From Parvularia atlantis (lineage: Eukaryota > Opisthokonta > Rotosphaerida): a DNA stretch of 41,496 bases. Position 1 is the stretch's first letter. Every line of letters starts with the position of its first letter. The stretch is from assembly GCA_943704415.1 (NCBI GenBank), contig CALSCO010001406.1:1-41496 (forward strand). The letters run 5' to 3'. The position numbers and the translations under genes were made by a program. Below are positions 40,503 to 41,496 of this stretch, one piece after another. The notes under the pieces were generated by a model, which was not told the origin of the DNA, searched no databases, and saw nothing but the letters and a program-made list of their open reading frames with translations.

Positions 40503-41187
40503 CACAACTGAACGCGCTGTTGTTTTGTGGCACGTACGCGGTGAAGCAAGGTGAACTGCGCAACTCGTTTGTCACCAGAGCCGACTGATCAGCGCCTCTT
40601 ACAAAAGTGCCTTTTTAAACCTGAACTGAACTCCTTGTGCCACTGTGGAGCCGAGTCGTCCTTGGTGGCACCATTCTCCGGGCCCGAGGCAGCCTCAGGG
40701 GTTTCCCGCCGCATCACGAGCAGTGCTCGTGGTTCTTGAGATAAGCCAGGCCTGTTCCTGTTCAAACCAGACGCGATGTCCTTGATGGCGACGCTGCCGA
40801 CTCTGCTTGCTTGTTGCAGGTCGGCCACCTGACGGTCGAGGTCACCGCGTTGGTGGTCGGACGACTCGGAGACGCGAGCGTTGCTTGCCGTGACGGGCGT
40901 CTGGTCTTGGAAGAGAACACGAACGTCGTCGAGGTTCAGTTGTACCGGCGACATTGCCCGACCGTGCGCACACACGACACCTTGCCGAGGCTTGCAAACA
41001 TTTCGTGCAAAAGCAAACAAAGCGGAGTCGCTCACTGGAGCAGAGTGCGCAGACGGAAAAGACAAAATGGAGAGAAGTGGGTTCATAAAGCGCGAAAAGG
41101 TCTCTACGGTCAACATCGGATGGCGTCGCGGCGGCGTCACGGGCCGCGGTCGACACTCTGCAGACGACGCCTCGCACTCGCGCCGCG
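40503..41187. other. Region of lower GC with no confident gene
   Basis: This 685-bp stretch between the deiodinase-like stop and the catalase start has visibly lower GC than its surroundings. On the minus strand 40589-41140 stays open for 183 codons. Its middle part (VQLNLDDVRVLFQDQTPVTA, DLDRQVADLQQASRV) looks protein-like with G/C-rich third positions, but its ends do not, and I recognise no family. A short minus-strand gene starting near 40960 (ATG then SPVQLNLDD) is possible. The 3' UTR of the deiodinase and the promoter of catalase must also lie here. I see no tRNA or repeat. Confidence 0.4.
40589..40962 (-). CDS. Possible small hypothetical protein
   Basis: From an ATG near 40960 the frame reads SPVQLNLDDVRVLFQ then a heptad-like helix (RGDLDRQVADLQQASRVGSV AIKDIAS) and a charged C-terminus ending GLKRHFCKRR before TGA at 40589-40591. 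The helix could form a short coiled coil. No family is recognised, and introns could alter both ends. It may be chance. Confidence 0.25.
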
Positions 41188-41496
41188 ATGGACCTCGCCC
41201 TCCGCAACGTGCCGCCGCAGCAGGACCCCGTGCCGCCGCTGGGCCCCGCGCCCACGCACAACAAGGTCGCGCAGCTCGCGGCCTTCACACACGACGAGGA
41301 GCACAGCCGCGCGCGGCTCACGTCGGACTTTGCCCTCGCGATCAAGTGCGCCGTCACGCCGTGCGCTGCATCGGGGGGTGAGCTGACGTGCGGATGCACA
41401 GCGACACCGACAACACGCAGCGGGCGGGCGCGCGCGGCCCGGCGTTGTTGCAAGACCAGCACTACCGCGAGAAGATGACGCAGTGCGTGCCCCCCC
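41188..41496 (+). CDS. Catalase (N-terminal part, 3' partial)
   Basis: Exon 1 41188-41345 (MDLALRNVPPQQDPVPPLGP, FTHDEEHSRARLTSDFALAI), intron 41346-41401, exon 2 41402-41482, then a GTGCGTGCC donor at the window edge. Across the first splice the reading is NDTDNTQRAGARGPALLQDQ then HYREKMT. This matches the start of monofunctional haem catalases (xxxQxxxAGxRGPxLLxDxxxxEKxxHFDRERIPER). Splicing CA to the next exon would give the expected His before FDRER. The heme- and H2O2-binding residues lie beyond the window. Catalase converts hydrogen peroxide to water and oxygen, usually in peroxisomes. Confidence 0.85.

Noticed and set aside
40540-40760. Possible tRNA or small structured RNA in the lower-GC stretch
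   Set aside because: I could not find the A- and B-box sequences or a cloverleaf.
1-41496. Transposons, LTR or virus-derived elements
   Set aside because: No transposase, reverse transcriptase, integrase, capsid or terminal-repeat signature was found in any frame. All repeats seen are simple or coding tandem repeats.

Overview
This window is about 41.5 kb of very GC-rich, gene-dense nuclear DNA from a unicellular eukaryote. Nearly every gene is split by tiny introns, mostly 44-60 nt. They start GTGCG(C/T), carry a CTGAC or CTCAC branch-like motif, and end in CAG shortly after it. Genes sit 70-450 bp apart. The gene set (unconventional myosin, Rab11-FIP-like protein, BRPF-like bromodomain/PHD protein, SCAMP, group XII PLA2-like protein, iodotyrosine-deiodinase-like enzyme, NF-YC) fits a free-living amorphean protist such as a GC-rich amoebozoan or apusomonad. 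I cannot name the species. I saw no transposon, virus-derived element, CRISPR array, rRNA or tRNA.

Layout, left to right: the 5' part of a membrane-anchored sigma-type glutathione S-transferase (-, leaves the window at base 1); GAR1 of the H/ACA snoRNP (+); three tandem minus-strand genes, namely a C2/IPT-TIG/Rab11-binding protein (2216-3928), an ankyrin-repeat transmembrane TKL kinase (4034-7593) and a VWA protein flanked by two copies of one module (7668-10081); a long forkhead/PHD/ePHD/double-bromodomain chromatin protein (+, 10395-16911); a secreted-type PLA2 group XII-like protein ending in SDEL (-); a peroxiredoxin-like gene that apparently continues into a Met/His-rich tail but is interrupted by one missing base (-); a triple-FKBP/TPR immunophilin (+); a serpin (-); an LRMDA-like leucine-rich-repeat protein (+); a myosin with a novel repeated tail (-, 25894-32040); a fatty acyl-CoA reductase (+); a SCAMP (-); a membrane-anchored Ala/Glu/Lys repeat protein (+); NF-YC (-); an intronless iodotyrosine-deiodinase-like flavoprotein (+); a region with no confident gene; and the start of a catalase (+, leaves the window on the right).

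There is no operon logic, but themes recur. Membrane traffic is represented by the FIP-like protein, SCAMP, the LRMDA-like protein and possibly the myosin. Chromatin and transcription are represented by the forkhead/BRPF-like protein and NF-YC. Redox and detoxification are represented by GST, peroxiredoxin and catalase. Head-to-head pairs share short intergenic promoters, several with CCAAT boxes, the site type bound by NF-Y. The most interesting items are architectures: C2 + Sec5-type IPT/TIG + FIP Rab11-binding helix in one protein; a forkhead domain spliced onto a BRPF-type reader; an ER-retained PLA2 group XII-like protein with a lost catalytic His/Asp; a peroxiredoxin with a Met/His repeat tail; and a myosin whose tail contains a tandem module of roughly 80 residues ending in an LPPWK motif.
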